Of a DNA stretch of 64,000 bases, positions 53,202-64,000 are shown in pieces (position 1 is the first letter of the stretch; each line of letters starts with the position of its first letter). The notes below the pieces were generated by a model that was not told the origin of the DNA, searched no databases, and saw nothing but the letters and a program-made list of their open reading frames with translations. Source of the stretch: Saccharomycopsis malanga (Eukaryota; Ascomycota; Saccharomycetes; Ascoideales; Saccharomycopsidaceae); assembly GCA_004014935.1 (NCBI GenBank), contig CP025323.1, forward strand, positions 620,001-684,000. The letters run 5' to 3'. Both the position numbers and the translations under genes were made by a program.

Positions 53202-56200
53202 ATGGACGGATTACCTCCGCCTCCTGGAATGTATGATGATGAAGGTGCTCCGCCGCCTCCTCCTGGTTTAGATGAGGACGAAGGTCCACCACCAGGTGTT
53301 CCATTTGAAGCACTAGTGTCACCACCATCAGGCGAGAACTTACCACCGCCACCAGGTTTGGATGAAGGATTGCCCCCGCCGCCACCGCCAGATTTCCTTG
53401 AAACATCAAAGGACTATTTGGAAATAAGGAAAAAAAAATGGTTGGAGCTCCAGAAGAAGAGATACGGGCTGGATTTCAAGCCTAACAAGCGGTCTGGGTT
53501 TGTCAATGTAGTCAAATCTGAAATGCCACCAGAACATTTACGGAAAATTATCACTGATCACGGTGACATGTCTTCCAAAAAGTTTCAAGCAGATAAACGT
53601 TCTTTCTTAGGATCTCTCAAGTACATGCCACATGCTGTGTTGAAATTACTCGAGAACATGCCTCAGCCCTGGGAACAGGTTAAAGAGGTCAAAGTATTGT
53701 ACCATCATACAGGTGCCATCACCTTTGTAAATGAGATTCCTCGGGTGATAGAGCCAGTGTACATAGCTCAATGGGCTACAATGTGGTTGATGATGCGTAG
53801 AGAAAAGAGAGATAGAAAACATTTCAAGCGGATGAGATTTCCACCATTTGATGATGAAGAACCACCTTTGAATTACAGTGAGAATATACTTGATCTAGAA
53901 CCATTGGACTCTATACAGTTAGATCTCGATGAGGAGGAGGACAAGCATGTGTATGATTGGCTTTATGATTATAAGCCGTTGATAGACAACTTGAACTTTG
54001 TCAATGGTAATTCGTATAAAAGATGGAATCTCAATTTAAAGCAAATGAGCGATCTTTTTAGATTAGCAACACCACTAGTCCCTGAAATCAGAAACTCAAA
54101 TTATTTTTATCTATTTGAAAAAAACGCTTTTTTCACTGCCAAGGCATTGAATGTCGCAATACCCGGTGGACCAAAGTTTGAACCCTTGTTCAAAGACATA
54201 GACCCGGAAATGGAAGATTTCGACGAGTTCAATTCAATCGATAGAATCATATTTAGAGTGCCAATACGTACCGAATATAGAGTAGCATTCCCCTTCCTAT
54301 ACAATTCTTCTACCAGAGCAGTCGCTATCAGTTGGTATCATGATCCATTCATAGTGTACATTAAAAACGATGATCCAGAACTGCCGGCGTTCCATTTTGA
54401 CTCTTCATACAGTCCTGTATCGTTACGTGGCTTTGAAGAACGAACCGATACATTTGAACATACGAATTTTACTCAAACAGGCGAGGATATAGATGACTTT
54501 TCCCTCCCGGTGACAGTGAAACCTTTCTTGGACGACCTTCCATTGGAAGATGAAGACACTAAAAGTGGTCTTGAACTTTGGTGGGCTCCATATCCATTCA
54601 ATCGCCGGTCTGGTCGTATGGTAAGAGCAGAAGATGTTGCTTTAGTGAAAGCCTGGTATTTAGAACATTCACCTAGAGAATATCCTGTTAAGGTCAGAGT
54701 GTCTTATCAGAAGTTGTTGAAATCTTATGTTGCCAATGAATTGCACTCGACTAATCCTAAAACTACACGAGCTGCCAAGAAAATTAAGTTGCTCAAGTCT
54801 TTGAAAAACACAAAGTTTTTCCAGGAAACCACCATTGACTGGGTAGAAGCTGGATTGCAAGTAGTTAAGCAAGCACATAATATGCTAAATCTTTTGATAC
54901 ATCGAAAGGGATTGACGTATTTGCATTTGGATTACAATTTCAATTTGAAACCTACTAAGACCTTGACTACAAAAGAAAGAAAAAGATCCAGATTTGGTAA
55001 TGCCTTCCATTTAATAAGAGAGATCTTGAAGATTGTCAAATTGATTGTGGATTCTCATGTCCAATACCGGTTAGGCAATGTTGATGCTTTCCAATTGGCA
55101 GATGGACTATATTATATATTGAACCATTTGGGCCAGCTTACCGGTATATATCGACACAAGTATAAAGTGATGCATCAGATTAGAACTTGCAAAGATTTGA
55201 AACATGTGGTGTATTATAGGTTCAATACTACTATTGGAAAGGGTCCTGGTTGTGGGTTTTGGCAACCAGCATGGCGAGTGTGGATCTTTTTCTTAAGAGG
55301 TATCATTCCATTGTTGGAGAGATGGTTAGGTAACTTACTAGCCAGGCAGTTTGAAGGAAGACATTCCAAGGAATCAGCTAAAACCATTACTAAACAAAGA
55401 GTTGATTCGTATTATGATTTGGAATTGCGAGACTCTGTGATGCATGATATATTAGATATGATGCCAGAAGGTGTTAAACAAAACAAGTCGAAAACCATTT
55501 TGCAACATTTGAGTGAAGCTTGGAGATGTTGGAAAGCCAATATTCCTTGGAAAGTTCCTGGGTTGCCTGAACCAATCGAGAAGATTATTGAACGTTATAT
55601 AAAAGCCAAGGCTGATGGTTGGATCTCTGTTGCTTATTATAACAGAGAAAGAATCAACAGTGGGACCAATGTGGAGAAAACAGTAGCCAAGAAGAATCTC
55701 GGTAGACTCACTAGACTATGGCTTAAAAATGAACAGCAGCGTCAAGCCAATTTCCAAAAAGACGGACCTTATGTGTCAACCGATGAGGCTGTTGGTATAT
55801 ATTCCACTATGGTGCATTGGTTGGAAAGTAGACAATTCCAGCCTATTTCTTTCCCTCCATTGAGTTACAAGCACGATACTAAGTTGTTGATTTTGGCTTT
55901 GGATGGTTTGAAAGATACATTCAATACACAAGGCAGATTGACATCTAACGAAAAGGAAGAATTGTCATTGATCGAACAAGCTTATGATAATCCACATGAA
56001 ACTTTGAGTAGAATAAAGAAGTTCATTCTTACACAAAGAGTGTTTAAAGATGTTCAAATTGAAATGATGGACCATTACGATTATCTCAATGCAACATATG
56101 AGGTTGATCCTTTAGAAAAGATTACCGATGCCTACTTGGATCAATATCTTTGGTTTGAAGCAGACAGAAGGCAGTTGTTTCCTAACTGGGTCAAGCCAAG

Positions 56201-59200
56201 TGATAGCGAAATTCCCCAGTTGCTTGCTTACAGATGGTGCCAAGGTATTAATAATCTTGAAGATGTGTGGGAAACTAAACACGGTGAAAGTAATGTTTTG
56301 TTGCAGTCCTCATTGGACAAACTAGCAGAGAAAATTGATTTCACTTTACTCAATAGATTACTAAGACTTGTCATGGACTCTAATATTGCTGATTATTTGA
56401 CTGCTAAAAACAACGTCACCCTTAACTACAAGGACATGAGCCACGTGAACAGTTATGGGTTGATCAAAGGTCTCAAGTTTGCTTCGTTTGTGTTCCAGTA
56501 TTATGGATTGGTTAATGACTTGTTATTGTTAGGTTTAGATAGGGCATCTGATTTGGCTGGTCCGCCGGATTCTCCTAATGACTTTATGCAATACAAATCG
56601 CTCGAGATACAGAAAAAGAGTCCTCTCCGCTATTATTTCCGGTATTTGGACAAAATTTACATGTTTTTTAGATTTTCTGAAGAAGAAGCAAGTGAGCTTA
56701 TTCAGGAGTTTTTGTCTGAGAATCCCGATCCAAATTTTGAAAACGTCATAGGCTATAATAATCGCCGTTGCTGGCCAAGAGATGAAAGAATGAAACTCAT
56801 GAGACGTGACGTCAATTTGGGAAGAGCTGTTTTTTGGGAGATTGAAGGTAGAATTCCTAAGTCAATTGCTAACATCAAATGGGAAGACACTTTGGCTTCG
56901 GTATATAGTAAGGACAATCCTAATTTATTATGTACTATCGCTGGGTTTGAAATACGAATTTTGCCGAAATGCAGAATGACAGATGAAACCCCTGATAAAG
57001 AAGGCACATGGAACTTGGTTAATCAAGAAACCAAAGAGAGAACTGCAAGAGCATATTTGCAAGTTGCTGATGAAGATATCAAGAAGTTCAATAACAGAAT
57101 CCGCCAAATCTTAATGTCATCAGGTTCTACCACCTTTGTAAAGATTGCGAACAAATGGAATACTGCTCTTATTTCATTGTTCGCATATTACAGAGAAGCT
57201 ATCATATCTACAGAGAAACTTTTGGATGTGCTTGTCAAGAGCGAGACAAAGATTCAAACCAGAGTTAAAATGGGCCTCAATTCCAAGATGCCTAATCGTT
57301 TCCCTCCTGCTGTCTTTTACACACCAAAGGAACTTGGTGGTTTGGGTATGTTGAGTGCTTCTCATATATTGATCCCTGCTTCTGATTTGAGATATTCTCA
57401 ACAAACAGATACCGGAATAACACATTTCCGATCTGGGATGAATAACTTTGATAAAATCATTCCTACCATTCATAGATATATTCCTTCGTGGGAAGAAGAA
57501 TTTACTGATTCTCAAAGAGTTTGGGCCGAATATGCTATTAAAAGAAGGGAAGCTCTTCAACAGAATCGTCGTTTGGCTTTTGAAGACATGGAGGAGAACT
57601 GGGATAAAGGTATACCACGTATCAGCACCTTGTTTCAGAAGGAACGTCATACTTTGGCTTATGATAAAGGCCATAGAGTTCGTAAGATATTCAAGGAATA
57701 TTCAGTTACCAGATTCAATCCTTTCTGGTGGACCAGCTCTTATCATGATGGTAAACTTTGGAACTTGAACGCTTACCGTACTGATGTTATTCAAGCCTTG
57801 GGTGGCATCGAGACTATTTTGGAACATACCTTGTTCAAAGCAACTGGTTTTGACAGTTGGGAAGGTCTCTTTTGGGAAAAGGCTTCTGGTTTTGAAGACT
57901 CATTGAAGTTTAAGAAATTGACCAATGCTCAGAGATCTGGTTTAAGTCAAATTCCCAACCGTCGTTTCACTCTATGGTGGTCGCCAACCATTAACCGCGC
58001 GGATGTTTATGTTGGGTTCCAAGTCCAGTTGGATTTGACTGGTATTTTTCTTCACGGCAAAATTCCAACGTTGAAAATTTCTTTAATTCAAACTTTCAGA
58101 GCTCATTTATGGCAGAAGATTCACGAGTCTCTTGTTTTTGATATTGCTCAGGTGTTTGACAAGGAAGCTAACACTTTGGGCATTGATATGGTCCAAAAGG
58201 AAGCTATCCATCCTCGTAAATCCTATAAGATGAACTCGTCATCAGCTGATATCACATTAGCCAGTTCGACTAAATGGAAAGTTAGTAGACCATCATTTTT
58301 GTTCAACAGAAATGATGATTATAATGCCACTGAATCAAACAAATTCTGGATTGATATTCAGTTGCGTTACGGTGATTATGATTCCCATGACATTTCTCGT
58401 TATGTTCGCTCCAAGTTTTTGGATTATACCACCGATGCGGCCAACTTGTATCCTTCAGAAACCGGCTTGATGATAGGCATTGACTTGGCATACAATATGT
58501 ATGATGCATACGGCAACTGGTTTCCAGGTGCTAAGCCTTTGGTGCAAAATGCCATGAAAACAGTCATGAAACTCAACCCGGCTTTGTTTGTGTTGAGAGA
58601 ACGTATACGTAAAGGATTACATTTGTATCAAGCACAGGCCCAGGAAGCTTTTTTGAACTCTAATAATTATGCTGAGCTTTTTGGCAATGAAACCCAATTT
58701 TTCATTGACGATACCAATGTTTACCGTGTGATTGTTCATAAGACATTTGAAGGTAACATTGTGACAAAGCCTATTAACGGTGCTGTTTTCATATTGAATC
58801 CTAAGACTGGCCAGTTATTTTTGAAGATTATTCACGCTTCTGTATGGGCAGGCCAGAAACGTTTAGGTCAGTTGGCTAAATGGAAAGCCGCCGAGGAAGT
58901 TGCTGCTTTGATTCGATCATTGCCGAAAGAAGAACAACCAAAACAGTTGATTGCCACCAGAAAAGGTATGCTTGATCCATTGGAAGTTCACATGTTTGAT
59001 TTTGTCAACATTAGAATAAGACAATCCGAATTGCAAATGCCTTTCCAGGCCGCTATGAAGGTCGAAAAGCTAGGTGACATTATATTGAAAGCCAAGGAAC
59101 CTCAGATGGTGTTGTTTAATTTGTATGACGATTGGTTGAAAAGTATTTCTTCTTATACGGCTTTTTCTCGTTTGATCTTGTTGTTGCGGGCATTGCATGT

Positions 59201-60389
59201 GAATCAAGAAAAAGCCAAACTTATTCTTCGTCCAGACAATTCTGTAATCACTCAAGACCATAATATATGGCCATCATTTAGCGATCAACAATGGAGCGAA
59301 GTTGAGATCCAATTACGTGACTTGATTTTAAATGATTATGGTAAACGAAACAATGTTAACGTTGCTTCCTTGACTCAGGCAGAGATTCGTGATTTGATTC
59401 TTGGTCAGGAAATTAAAGCACCTTCCGTCCAAAGACAAGAGATTGCTGCCATTGAGGGGCAAGGTACTGCTGACCAAGACCAACAACAACTCACTGCAGT
59501 AACGACAAAGACTACGAATGTTCATGGTGAAGAAATTGTTGCTGTCACCACCAGTCAGTACGGACAGAAAACATTTTCCTCAAAAACTGAATGGAGAAGT
59601 AGCGCAATTTCTACTTCTAGTTTATCATTGAAGGCTAAAAATATTTACATTTCTGGTAGCGAAGAGTTCGATGAAGATAGCTATACCTATATCATCCCTC
59701 AAAACCTTTTGAAAAAATTTGTAGAGATTGCCGATATGAGAGTGGAAATTGGTGGATTCCTTTATGGTAAATCGCCAAGTGACAATCCACAAGTCAAGGA
59801 AATCAAATGTGTTGTTTTGACACCCCAGTTAGGTAACAACAGATCTATTGAGTTTGCTGAGGACACTCCACAGCATGAATACTTGAAAGATTTAGAGCCT
59901 TTGGGCTGGTTACATACGCAATCGGTAGATTCTAATGTGATCTCTCCAATTGATGTGACCACTCATGCAAAATTTTTAGAAAAACATAAAGATTTGTGGG
60001 ACCCAGCTAGTGCAATCACTTTGGTGATTTCGTTCACCCCAGGTTCTGTATCTCTTTCTGCCTATACTTTGTCAAAGGAAGGACAGACTTGGGGTATACA
60101 GAACAAGGATTTGATATCCAATGTGCCTCAGGGATACTCACCGAAATTTGGGATTGGCGCACAAATGCTTTTGACAAACAAGATCATGGGTTTCTTCTTG
60201 GTTCCAGAAACAAATATATGGAACTATTCTTTCTTAGGCGTTGCATGGGACAAGAACTTGGAATATGGATTGAAATTAGACGTTCCTATTCCTTTCTATC
60301 ATGAGTCGCATCGTCCAGTGCATTTCATCACATTTAACGAAATCGAAGGTAATGAGTTGGAAGAGAACCAGGTAGACGTGTTTGCCTGA
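53202..60389 (+). CDS. PRP8: pre-mRNA-splicing factor Prp8, core of the U5 snRNP
   Basis: An uninterrupted 2395-codon frame. After a Pro/Gly-rich start (PPPPGLDE repeats) it follows Prp8 throughout: [56 protein letters not shown], then the reverse-transcriptase-like core ([14 protein letters not shown]), the linker ([13 protein letters not shown]), the endonuclease-like and RNase H-like domains ([14 protein letters not shown]), and a C-terminal MPN/Jab1 domain from about residue 2150 (GYLYG-type [18 protein letters not shown]). Length is between the human (2335) and S. cerevisiae (2413) proteins. Prp8 forms the scaffold of the spliceosome active site. It is intronless here although many neighbours are spliced. 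Confidence 0.98.
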   Translation: MDGLPPPPGMYDDEGAPPPPPGLDEDEGPPPGVPFEALVSPPSGENLPPPPGLDEGLPPPPPPDFLETSKDYLEIRKKKWLELQKKRYGLDFKPNKRSGFVNVVKSEMPPEHLRKIITDHGDMSSKKFQADKRSFLGSLKYMPHAVLKLLENMPQPWEQVKEVKVLYHHTGAITFVNEIPRVIEPVYIAQWATMWLMMRREKRDRKHFKRMRFPPFDDEEPPLNYSENILDLEPLDSIQLDLDEEEDKHVYDWLYDYKPLIDNLNFVNGNSYKRWNLNLKQMSDLFRLATPLVPEIRNSNYFYLFEKNAFFTAKALNVAIPGGPKFEPLFKDIDPEMEDFDEFNSIDRIIFRVPIRTEYRVAFPFLYNSSTRAVAISWYHDPFIVYIKNDDPELPAFHFDSSYSPVSLRGFEERTDTFEHTNFTQTGEDIDDFSLPVTVKPFLDDLPLEDEDTKSGLELWWAPYPFNRRSGRMVRAEDVALVKAWYLEHSPREYPVKVRVSYQKLLKSYVANELHSTNPKTTRAAKKIKLLKSLKNTKFFQETTIDWVEAGLQVVKQAHNMLNLLIHRKGLTYLHLDYNFNLKPTKTLTTKERKRSRFGNAFHLIREILKIVKLIVDSHVQYRLGNVDAFQLADGLYYILNHLGQLTGIYRHKYKVMHQIRTCKDLKHVVYYRFNTTIGKGPGCGFWQPAWRVWIFFLRGIIPLLERWLGNLLARQFEGRHSKESAKTITKQRVDSYYDLELRDSVMHDILDMMPEGVKQNKSKTILQHLSEAWRCWKANIPWKVPGLPEPIEKIIERYIKAKADGWISVAYYNRERINSGTNVEKTVAKKNLGRLTRLWLKNEQQRQANFQKDGPYVSTDEAVGIYSTMVHWLESRQFQPISFPPLSYKHDTKLLILALDGLKDTFNTQGRLTSNEKEELSLIEQAYDNPHETLSRIKKFILTQRVFKDVQIEMMDHYDYLNATYEVDPLEKITDAYLDQYLWFEADRRQLFPNWVKPSDSEIPQLLAYRWCQGINNLEDVWETKHGESNVLLQSSLDKLAEKIDFTLLNRLLRLVMDSNIADYLTAKNNVTLNYKDMSHVNSYGLIKGLKFASFVFQYYGLVNDLLLLGLDRASDLAGPPDSPNDFMQYKSLEIQKKSPLRYYFRYLDKIYMFFRFSEEEASELIQEFLSENPDPNFENVIGYNNRRCWPRDERMKLMRRDVNLGRAVFWEIEGRIPKSIANIKWEDTLASVYSKDNPNLLCTIAGFEIRILPKCRMTDETPDKEGTWNLVNQETKERTARAYLQVADEDIKKFNNRIRQILMSSGSTTFVKIANKWNTALISLFAYYREAIISTEKLLDVLVKSETKIQTRVKMGLNSKMPNRFPPAVFYTPKELGGLGMLSASHILIPASDLRYSQQTDTGITHFRSGMNNFDKIIPTIHRYIPSWEEEFTDSQRVWAEYAIKRREALQQNRRLAFEDMEENWDKGIPRISTLFQKERHTLAYDKGHRVRKIFKEYSVTRFNPFWWTSSYHDGKLWNLNAYRTDVIQALGGIETILEHTLFKATGFDSWEGLFWEKASGFEDSLKFKKLTNAQRSGLSQIPNRRFTLWWSPTINRADVYVGFQVQLDLTGIFLHGKIPTLKISLIQTFRAHLWQKIHESLVFDIAQVFDKEANTLGIDMVQKEAIHPRKSYKMNSSSADITLASSTKWKVSRPSFLFNRNDDYNATESNKFWIDIQLRYGDYDSHDISRYVRSKFLDYTTDAANLYPSETGLMIGIDLAYNMYDAYGNWFPGAKPLVQNAMKTVMKLNPALFVLRERIRKGLHLYQAQAQEAFLNSNNYAELFGNETQFFIDDTNVYRVIVHKTFEGNIVTKPINGAVFILNPKTGQLFLKIIHASVWAGQKRLGQLAKWKAAEEVAALIRSLPKEEQPKQLIATRKGMLDPLEVHMFDFVNIRIRQSELQMPFQAAMKVEKLGDIILKAKEPQMVLFNLYDDWLKSISSYTAFSRLILLLRALHVNQEKAKLILRPDNSVITQDHNIWPSFSDQQWSEVEIQLRDLILNDYGKRNNVNVASLTQAEIRDLILGQEIKAPSVQRQEIAAIEGQGTADQDQQQLTAVTTKTTNVHGEEIVAVTTSQYGQKTFSSKTEWRSSAISTSSLSLKAKNIYISGSEEFDEDSYTYIIPQNLLKKFVEIADMRVEIGGFLYGKSPSDNPQVKEIKCVVLTPQLGNNRSIEFAEDTPQHEYLKDLEPLGWLHTQSVDSNVISPIDVTTHAKFLEKHKDLWDPASAITLVISFTPGSVSLSAYTLSKEGQTWGIQNKDLISNVPQGYSPKFGIGAQMLLTNKIMGFFLVPETNIWNYSFLGVAWDKNLEYGLKLDVPIPFYHESHRPVHFITFNEIEGNELEENQVDVFA

Positions 60390-60584
60390 TGATTTTTTTC
60401 TATGTAATTTTAGTATATTATTAATGCAGATCGTTTTTCATTCTACTCTTTTGCTACATTGCATACTTATGTGAATGTTATGTATTAAATAAAATATCTA
60501 TTAGTAAGACAGTAAATCTTGTAGTATTGGGAAATTAAAATGCAAAAAACAAAATAGCCGAGTTGAAAAATATGTGAAAAGGTG

Positions 60585-61559
60585 TTAAGTTTGATCCTTG
60601 TTGGTTACCACTTCTCCCTCAAGACGGTCTGGTTCAGGTTGTCCCAAAAGGCCATTATGAGGTGCTGTCAGGCGAACAAATTCTTCAGTATCATCTGCGA
60701 CTTCGCTGTTGAATAAAGTGTCGCTGGCTTCTTGGTCAGGCGGGATCCTTATTCCATGTCCATGGCTTTTATATTCTGGACTCTGAATAATGTTATCGAT
60801 CAATATATACTGAAGAGAGTTGAGTACTAAAGGTGTTACAAAGGTAACCATGAACACTTGAAGTCTAGGGATTGGATCAAATACTGATAAGAGCCAGTCT
60901 GCAAACTTCTCGAAGATAGGAACAGACATCAAAAGTATATACACCACCAACTTCATTGAAAGAAGACCAACAAAGTACAATATTAATTGCTTGAAGTAAT
61001 AGGACAACTTAGGAGGCACACCGTATTGGCCAGAGCTTATCCCCTTGATACCTGACTTTTTAGCAAAGCCAAAAATCACATACAAAAAGCACCAGAGGAT
61101 AGGGACACCAATCGTGGTGTCAAATAAGATGTTTAGGAAATACCAATTGCACGGATTAGATATGTCCTTGTTGACGTTGAGGTAAAATGCAATAGTCGAG
61201 ACTCCACGAGGGGCCGAAGGTGGAGGCGGCGGTGGCACCAACAGATCTGACCCAAGGCTATCTGGCGGCGGAAGAGCAATACTAAAAGGGCTTATATCCA
61301 CTGGTATCAGTCCTGGAGGAGCAGAAGACGACGAACCTCCTAGAATACTGAGCAATAAATTGAGAAAATGAATACCTACAGCTCCTATTACTTGTTTGGA
61401 AACATCAAAAAGCCAGATTTTCCAAGGTCTACGGTTAGGGTACTCTTTATAACGTTTGTATATCAATGACGATAAAGATAAGAGACCTAGCAGCGATTGC
61501 ACCAAAAGGGAAAACGGCCCAAGAAGCTTGCACTGTTCTTCTGTAGATATATTGGACAT
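60585..61559 (-). CDS. STIMATE-family multipass membrane protein (YPL162C type)
   Basis: The 324-residue protein has about five hydrophobic segments, and the block RPWKIWLFDVSKQVIGAVGI, HFLNLLLS, NPCNWYFLNILFDTTIGVPI is diagnostic of the STIMATE/TMEM110 family. A Pro-rich loop (LLVPPPPPPSAP) interrupts it between the first two helices; the C-terminal tail is acidic. The S. cerevisiae homologue YPL162C is a vacuolar membrane protein of unknown role; mammalian STIMATE acts at ER-plasma membrane contacts in calcium entry. Family is firm, function unknown in yeast. Confidence 0.87.
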   Translation of the reverse strand: MSNISTEEQCKLLGPFSLLVQSLLGLLSLSSLIYKRYKEYPNRRPWKIWLFDVSKQVIGAVGIHFLNLLLSILGGSSSSAPPGLIPVDISPFSIALPPPDSLGSDLLVPPPPPPSAPRGVSTIAFYLNVNKDISNPCNWYFLNILFDTTIGVPILWCFLYVIFGFAKKSGIKGISSGQYGVPPKLSYYFKQLILYFVGLLSMKLVVYILLMSVPIFEKFADWLLSVFDPIPRLQVFMVTFVTPLVLNSLQYILIDNIIQSPEYKSHGHGIRIPPDQEASDTLFNSEVADDTEEFVRLTAPHNGLLGQPEPDRLEGEVVTNKDQT

Positions 61560-62223
61560 CTGGAATATTGCTATTATATAGTTTATTTTATAAATGTAGT
61601 CAATACTCTTTGTTCATAAGCTTCTTTAGCATTCTATGTTCGTATATGAAATGTACCAGATAGCTTGATAAAACCTTTGCTTGCAAGTTGCTTCTGATCC
61701 TTTTGAGCAGCTTAGGATAAATACTGATACAGAAATATAGCCAGAAAGCAAGATATAGACAGCCGTAAAAATAGACTGTGGAGATAGCAACTCTTGAGAG
61801 TGTCTGATAAAGTCCTAATAAGTCTTTAAAGACACTGTATCATCGGTAGAAAATGTTAAGATGATGTGTGTGCTCGTAACCGTAGCCATGGTGTGGAGGC
61901 TCTATTATAGTATTCTTTTGATTGATTTCCTGCATCAAAACGTGAATGGCAATAGAAATCCAAAGAGAAGAAAATGATTAGCTGCTAGATATGCTCCAAA
62001 ATGGTCAAAGCCGAAAGCAGGGCTTTTTATGGCTTTGTTATTAATGTCTTTGATAAATGCTTGTATGCTTGATGTGTGGATGTTATGATATTCTGGTGTA
62101 TGGATGTACTATGTTTATTTATCTTTACATATTTTTGTTTACTTTTCAGAATTTATAAATATTGATAATAAACGCCAACAACTAACAAATTGTAAAGCTT
62201 TCCTTTCCAAGATCATAACGGAA
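61560..62223. other. divergent promoter, STIMATE-family and coiled-coil genes
   Basis: AT-rich; no motif stands out. The frame of the right-hand gene extends back to an ATG at 62104, but that stretch (YYVYLSLHIFVYF) looks untranslated. Confidence 0.55.
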
Positions 62224-63654
62224 ATGGGTGAAACAGCAGTGGCTAGAGAAGCGGGTCCTTTGTTGCAGCTTTCCAAAGACTATGATCTAGCTTATCAGAA
62301 CATAGATCAAGACAATCTTTCAGCCTTACTTCAATACAAGTCTGAATATTTATCCAACGTCAAGACGCTTCTCGAAGAGTCAGCTGAAGATGAGAACATT
62401 GAAAACCAAGAGTATGGATGTGACAGCATATCGTCCATTGAAAAAGAAGGGCTAGAACTACTAAAAGCTCTCACTATACCACAGTATATGAATAGCATTA
62501 TTGAACAGTATCACCAGTACTTTTCTAATGTTAAATTCACTTATCTAGAGCAGAGCTCTAAAGAAAAGTTTTTCCGCAACATTGTCAACTCAAAGTTTAT
62601 TAATATCAAGGAGCTTGAACTGCTTAAGATCAATACTGCAGAGCAAAAGAAAATGTTGCAGGCAAAAAAGGCTACAAGAGACACTCTATTGAATGCAGTA
62701 AATGAGCAGCTACGTGAGAACTACTCGCAATATACCAAAATTGAAAAGTTACAAAAACAGGCTAAAGAGACTATACTTAAATCAAAGCAGATGCTTTTGG
62801 AGATAGACAAACTTGAGAAAGAAAACACTGCCCAATTAGAGACAAAGTCTGTTCAGTTCGACGACAGTGATCAAGTCTTGGAGCATGTACATGCGCTTGA
62901 TGATTATGAAGATATTGTGCAAAGTACCAAGGATGACTCCTTGATTACTGCAGAAGTAGATAGAAAACATGAAAACAAAATTGAGGATGGCGTAGCAGAT
63001 GTTTCGCATAATAGCAGTATCATATCCAATTTTGATGACTACGTAATACTTAATTCAACACAGAATTTATCGGCATTAGTCAAGAAAAGACGGTTAGCAG
63101 CGGAAGTCTGTGAAACCGACAAAGAAACTGTTTGTAAGAAGATCAAAGTGCAAGAAGAGGTCCTTCAAGACCAACAAAAAAGCATACAGGCGCTTCAAAA
63201 AACAAACAATAGTTTGAAAGAAAAAATACGAGAAACCCATATCAAGAATGCACAGATTTTACAGAATGACAAGATGAATGGTAAAGAAAAGCTATTTAAA
63301 AACAAGCAACACCTGTCCTCTTGGCTCATGGAGTTGGCTCTGTTGTTGCAGAGACTAGATAACCAAAAAGGTAGTGACTGTCATACCATATCGGGACCTA
63401 TGGAAAACTACAGCTTGGAAATGAAATATGGGGCAGTTCAATTTACAATCAAAGTAGGCAAAACAACATCAGAAAATGGCTCAAAATACAAGCTATCAGA
63501 CGTTTCATTGCAGAACAATGGAAGCAATACTGTTGTCGGATTGCAAGACAGCGAGCAACTCAAGAAAGTTTTGGAACAGCAGCAAATGACTTACTATTGT
63601 TCCCTTTCAGCACTTGTGGATTCAGTTCTGAACCTCGCAAGGTGTTACTTTTAG
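62224..63654 (+). CDS. coiled-coil protein, possibly a kinetochore subunit
   Basis: From the ATG at 62224 it has 476 residues (MGETAVAREAGPLLQLSKDY). An in-frame ATG 40 codons upstream would add a hydrophobic, low-complexity stretch and is disfavoured. Residues 100-350 are mostly coiled coil (KKMLQAKKATRDTLLNAVNE, QQKSIQALQKTNNSLKEKIR). The last 110 residues form a compact beta-rich end (YSLEMKYGAVQFTIKVGK) resembling RWD-like tails. The layout suits Kre28/Sos7-type partners of Spc105, but I cannot confirm this by motif. Confidence 0.75.
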   Translation: MGETAVAREAGPLLQLSKDYDLAYQNIDQDNLSALLQYKSEYLSNVKTLLEESAEDENIENQEYGCDSISSIEKEGLELLKALTIPQYMNSIIEQYHQYFSNVKFTYLEQSSKEKFFRNIVNSKFINIKELELLKINTAEQKKMLQAKKATRDTLLNAVNEQLRENYSQYTKIEKLQKQAKETILKSKQMLLEIDKLEKENTAQLETKSVQFDDSDQVLEHVHALDDYEDIVQSTKDDSLITAEVDRKHENKIEDGVADVSHNSSIISNFDDYVILNSTQNLSALVKKRRLAAEVCETDKETVCKKIKVQEEVLQDQQKSIQALQKTNNSLKEKIRETHIKNAQILQNDKMNGKEKLFKNKQHLSSWLMELALLLQRLDNQKGSDCHTISGPMENYSLEMKYGAVQFTIKVGKTTSENGSKYKLSDVSLQNNGSNTVVGLQDSEQLKKVLEQQQMTYYCSLSALVDSVLNLARCYF

Positions 63655-64000
63655 TATGGTCAACTTTTGCCAAGTGATGGCTAAACAGATTATGTATGCT
63701 AATGTAATATATCTATTGTTTTTTCTTAGGCTAACTCAGTAGCTAACAACCAATCAGTATCATGCCTATCATTTTTGCATCTTACAACTCGACAGCTTGA
63801 TAGGTCACGTTCCACCACCCATTATCGCGGCCTTTAACACAGCAGGGCGTATTCTGGGCCTATCCACTATCCATCATTTCGGTAGTCTATTTAGTTTCAA
63901 ACAACTAACGATTCAGATCATATTCCATTTTCTGCCAAAAGTTAAAAGCACAAAATAGTAAGAACTGTAAAACCTCCACTCATTTCAGATATCAATAGGG
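63655..64000. other. intergenic at the right edge
   Basis: 3' flank of the coiled-coil gene; may include the promoter of a gene beyond the edge. Nothing was recognised. Confidence 0.5.

Noticed and set aside
1-64000. LTR elements, DNA transposons, virus-derived fossils, CRISPR arrays, telomere or rDNA repeats
   Set aside because: No reverse transcriptase, integrase, transposase, capsid-like ORF, paired LTRs or regularly spaced repeats were seen.

Overview
The window is nuclear DNA from a budding yeast (Saccharomycotina), outside Saccharomycetaceae. Genes are dense, introns are short and carry yeast signals (GTATGT or GTAAGT donors, TACTAAC-type branch sites), and a nuclear gene for the 49-kDa subunit of respiratory complex I is present, which Saccharomycetaceae lack. 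Protein sequences and promoter logic (a Tbf1-type plus Cbf1-type site pair at a ribosomal gene, SRE motifs at ERG3) point to the Candida/Debaryomyces group. By my hand count PRP8 has only two in-frame CTG codons in 2395 codons. That fits a CUG-Ser lineage but does not prove it, because one of the two lies where the family has Leu.

Layout. 1-7.8 kb: the 5' part of an SREBP-like bHLH regulator, a YBL028C-type small basic protein, RPL19, a glycolipid transfer protein and EMC10. 7.8-15.3 kb: a gene-poor stretch around the GPI-anchored wall gene ECM33, with 3.4 kb free of genes upstream and 2.8 kb downstream. 15.3-33 kb: a War1-like zinc-cluster factor, a ubiquitin protease with a C-terminal CaaX box, the SNF1-kinase beta subunit KIS1, ERG3, AFI1 and a coiled-coil protein. 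33-45.5 kb: a PDC-like decarboxylase, a single-pass membrane protein, three mitochondrial-carrier-family proteins (ANT1/PMP47, PET8, MME1), MDM35 and complex I 49 kDa. 46-64 kb: RPS15 and RPP2 divergently arranged, VPS71, ARH1, SDH6, PRP8, a STIMATE-family membrane protein and a coiled-coil protein. Mitochondrial function is the commonest theme, but the genes do not form one pathway.

Nine genes are spliced, with 16 introns in all. Two of them, MDM35 and SDH6, are so finely divided that no long ORF reveals them. They were rebuilt here from splice signals and from match to the known proteins.

The most interesting feature is a dispersed repeat of about 340 bp, found as about ten copies or fragments in both orientations. 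One copy (14504-14873) has a tRNA-like head with pol III A and B boxes, a tRNA-unrelated body and an ATT-rich 3' tail, and is flanked by perfect 12-bp target-site duplications. Two 5'-truncated copies have 13- and 14-bp duplications. This is the anatomy of a tRNA-derived SINE moved by a LINE, which is unusual in a budding yeast. No LINE, LTR element, DNA transposon, CRISPR array or genuine tRNA gene was seen.
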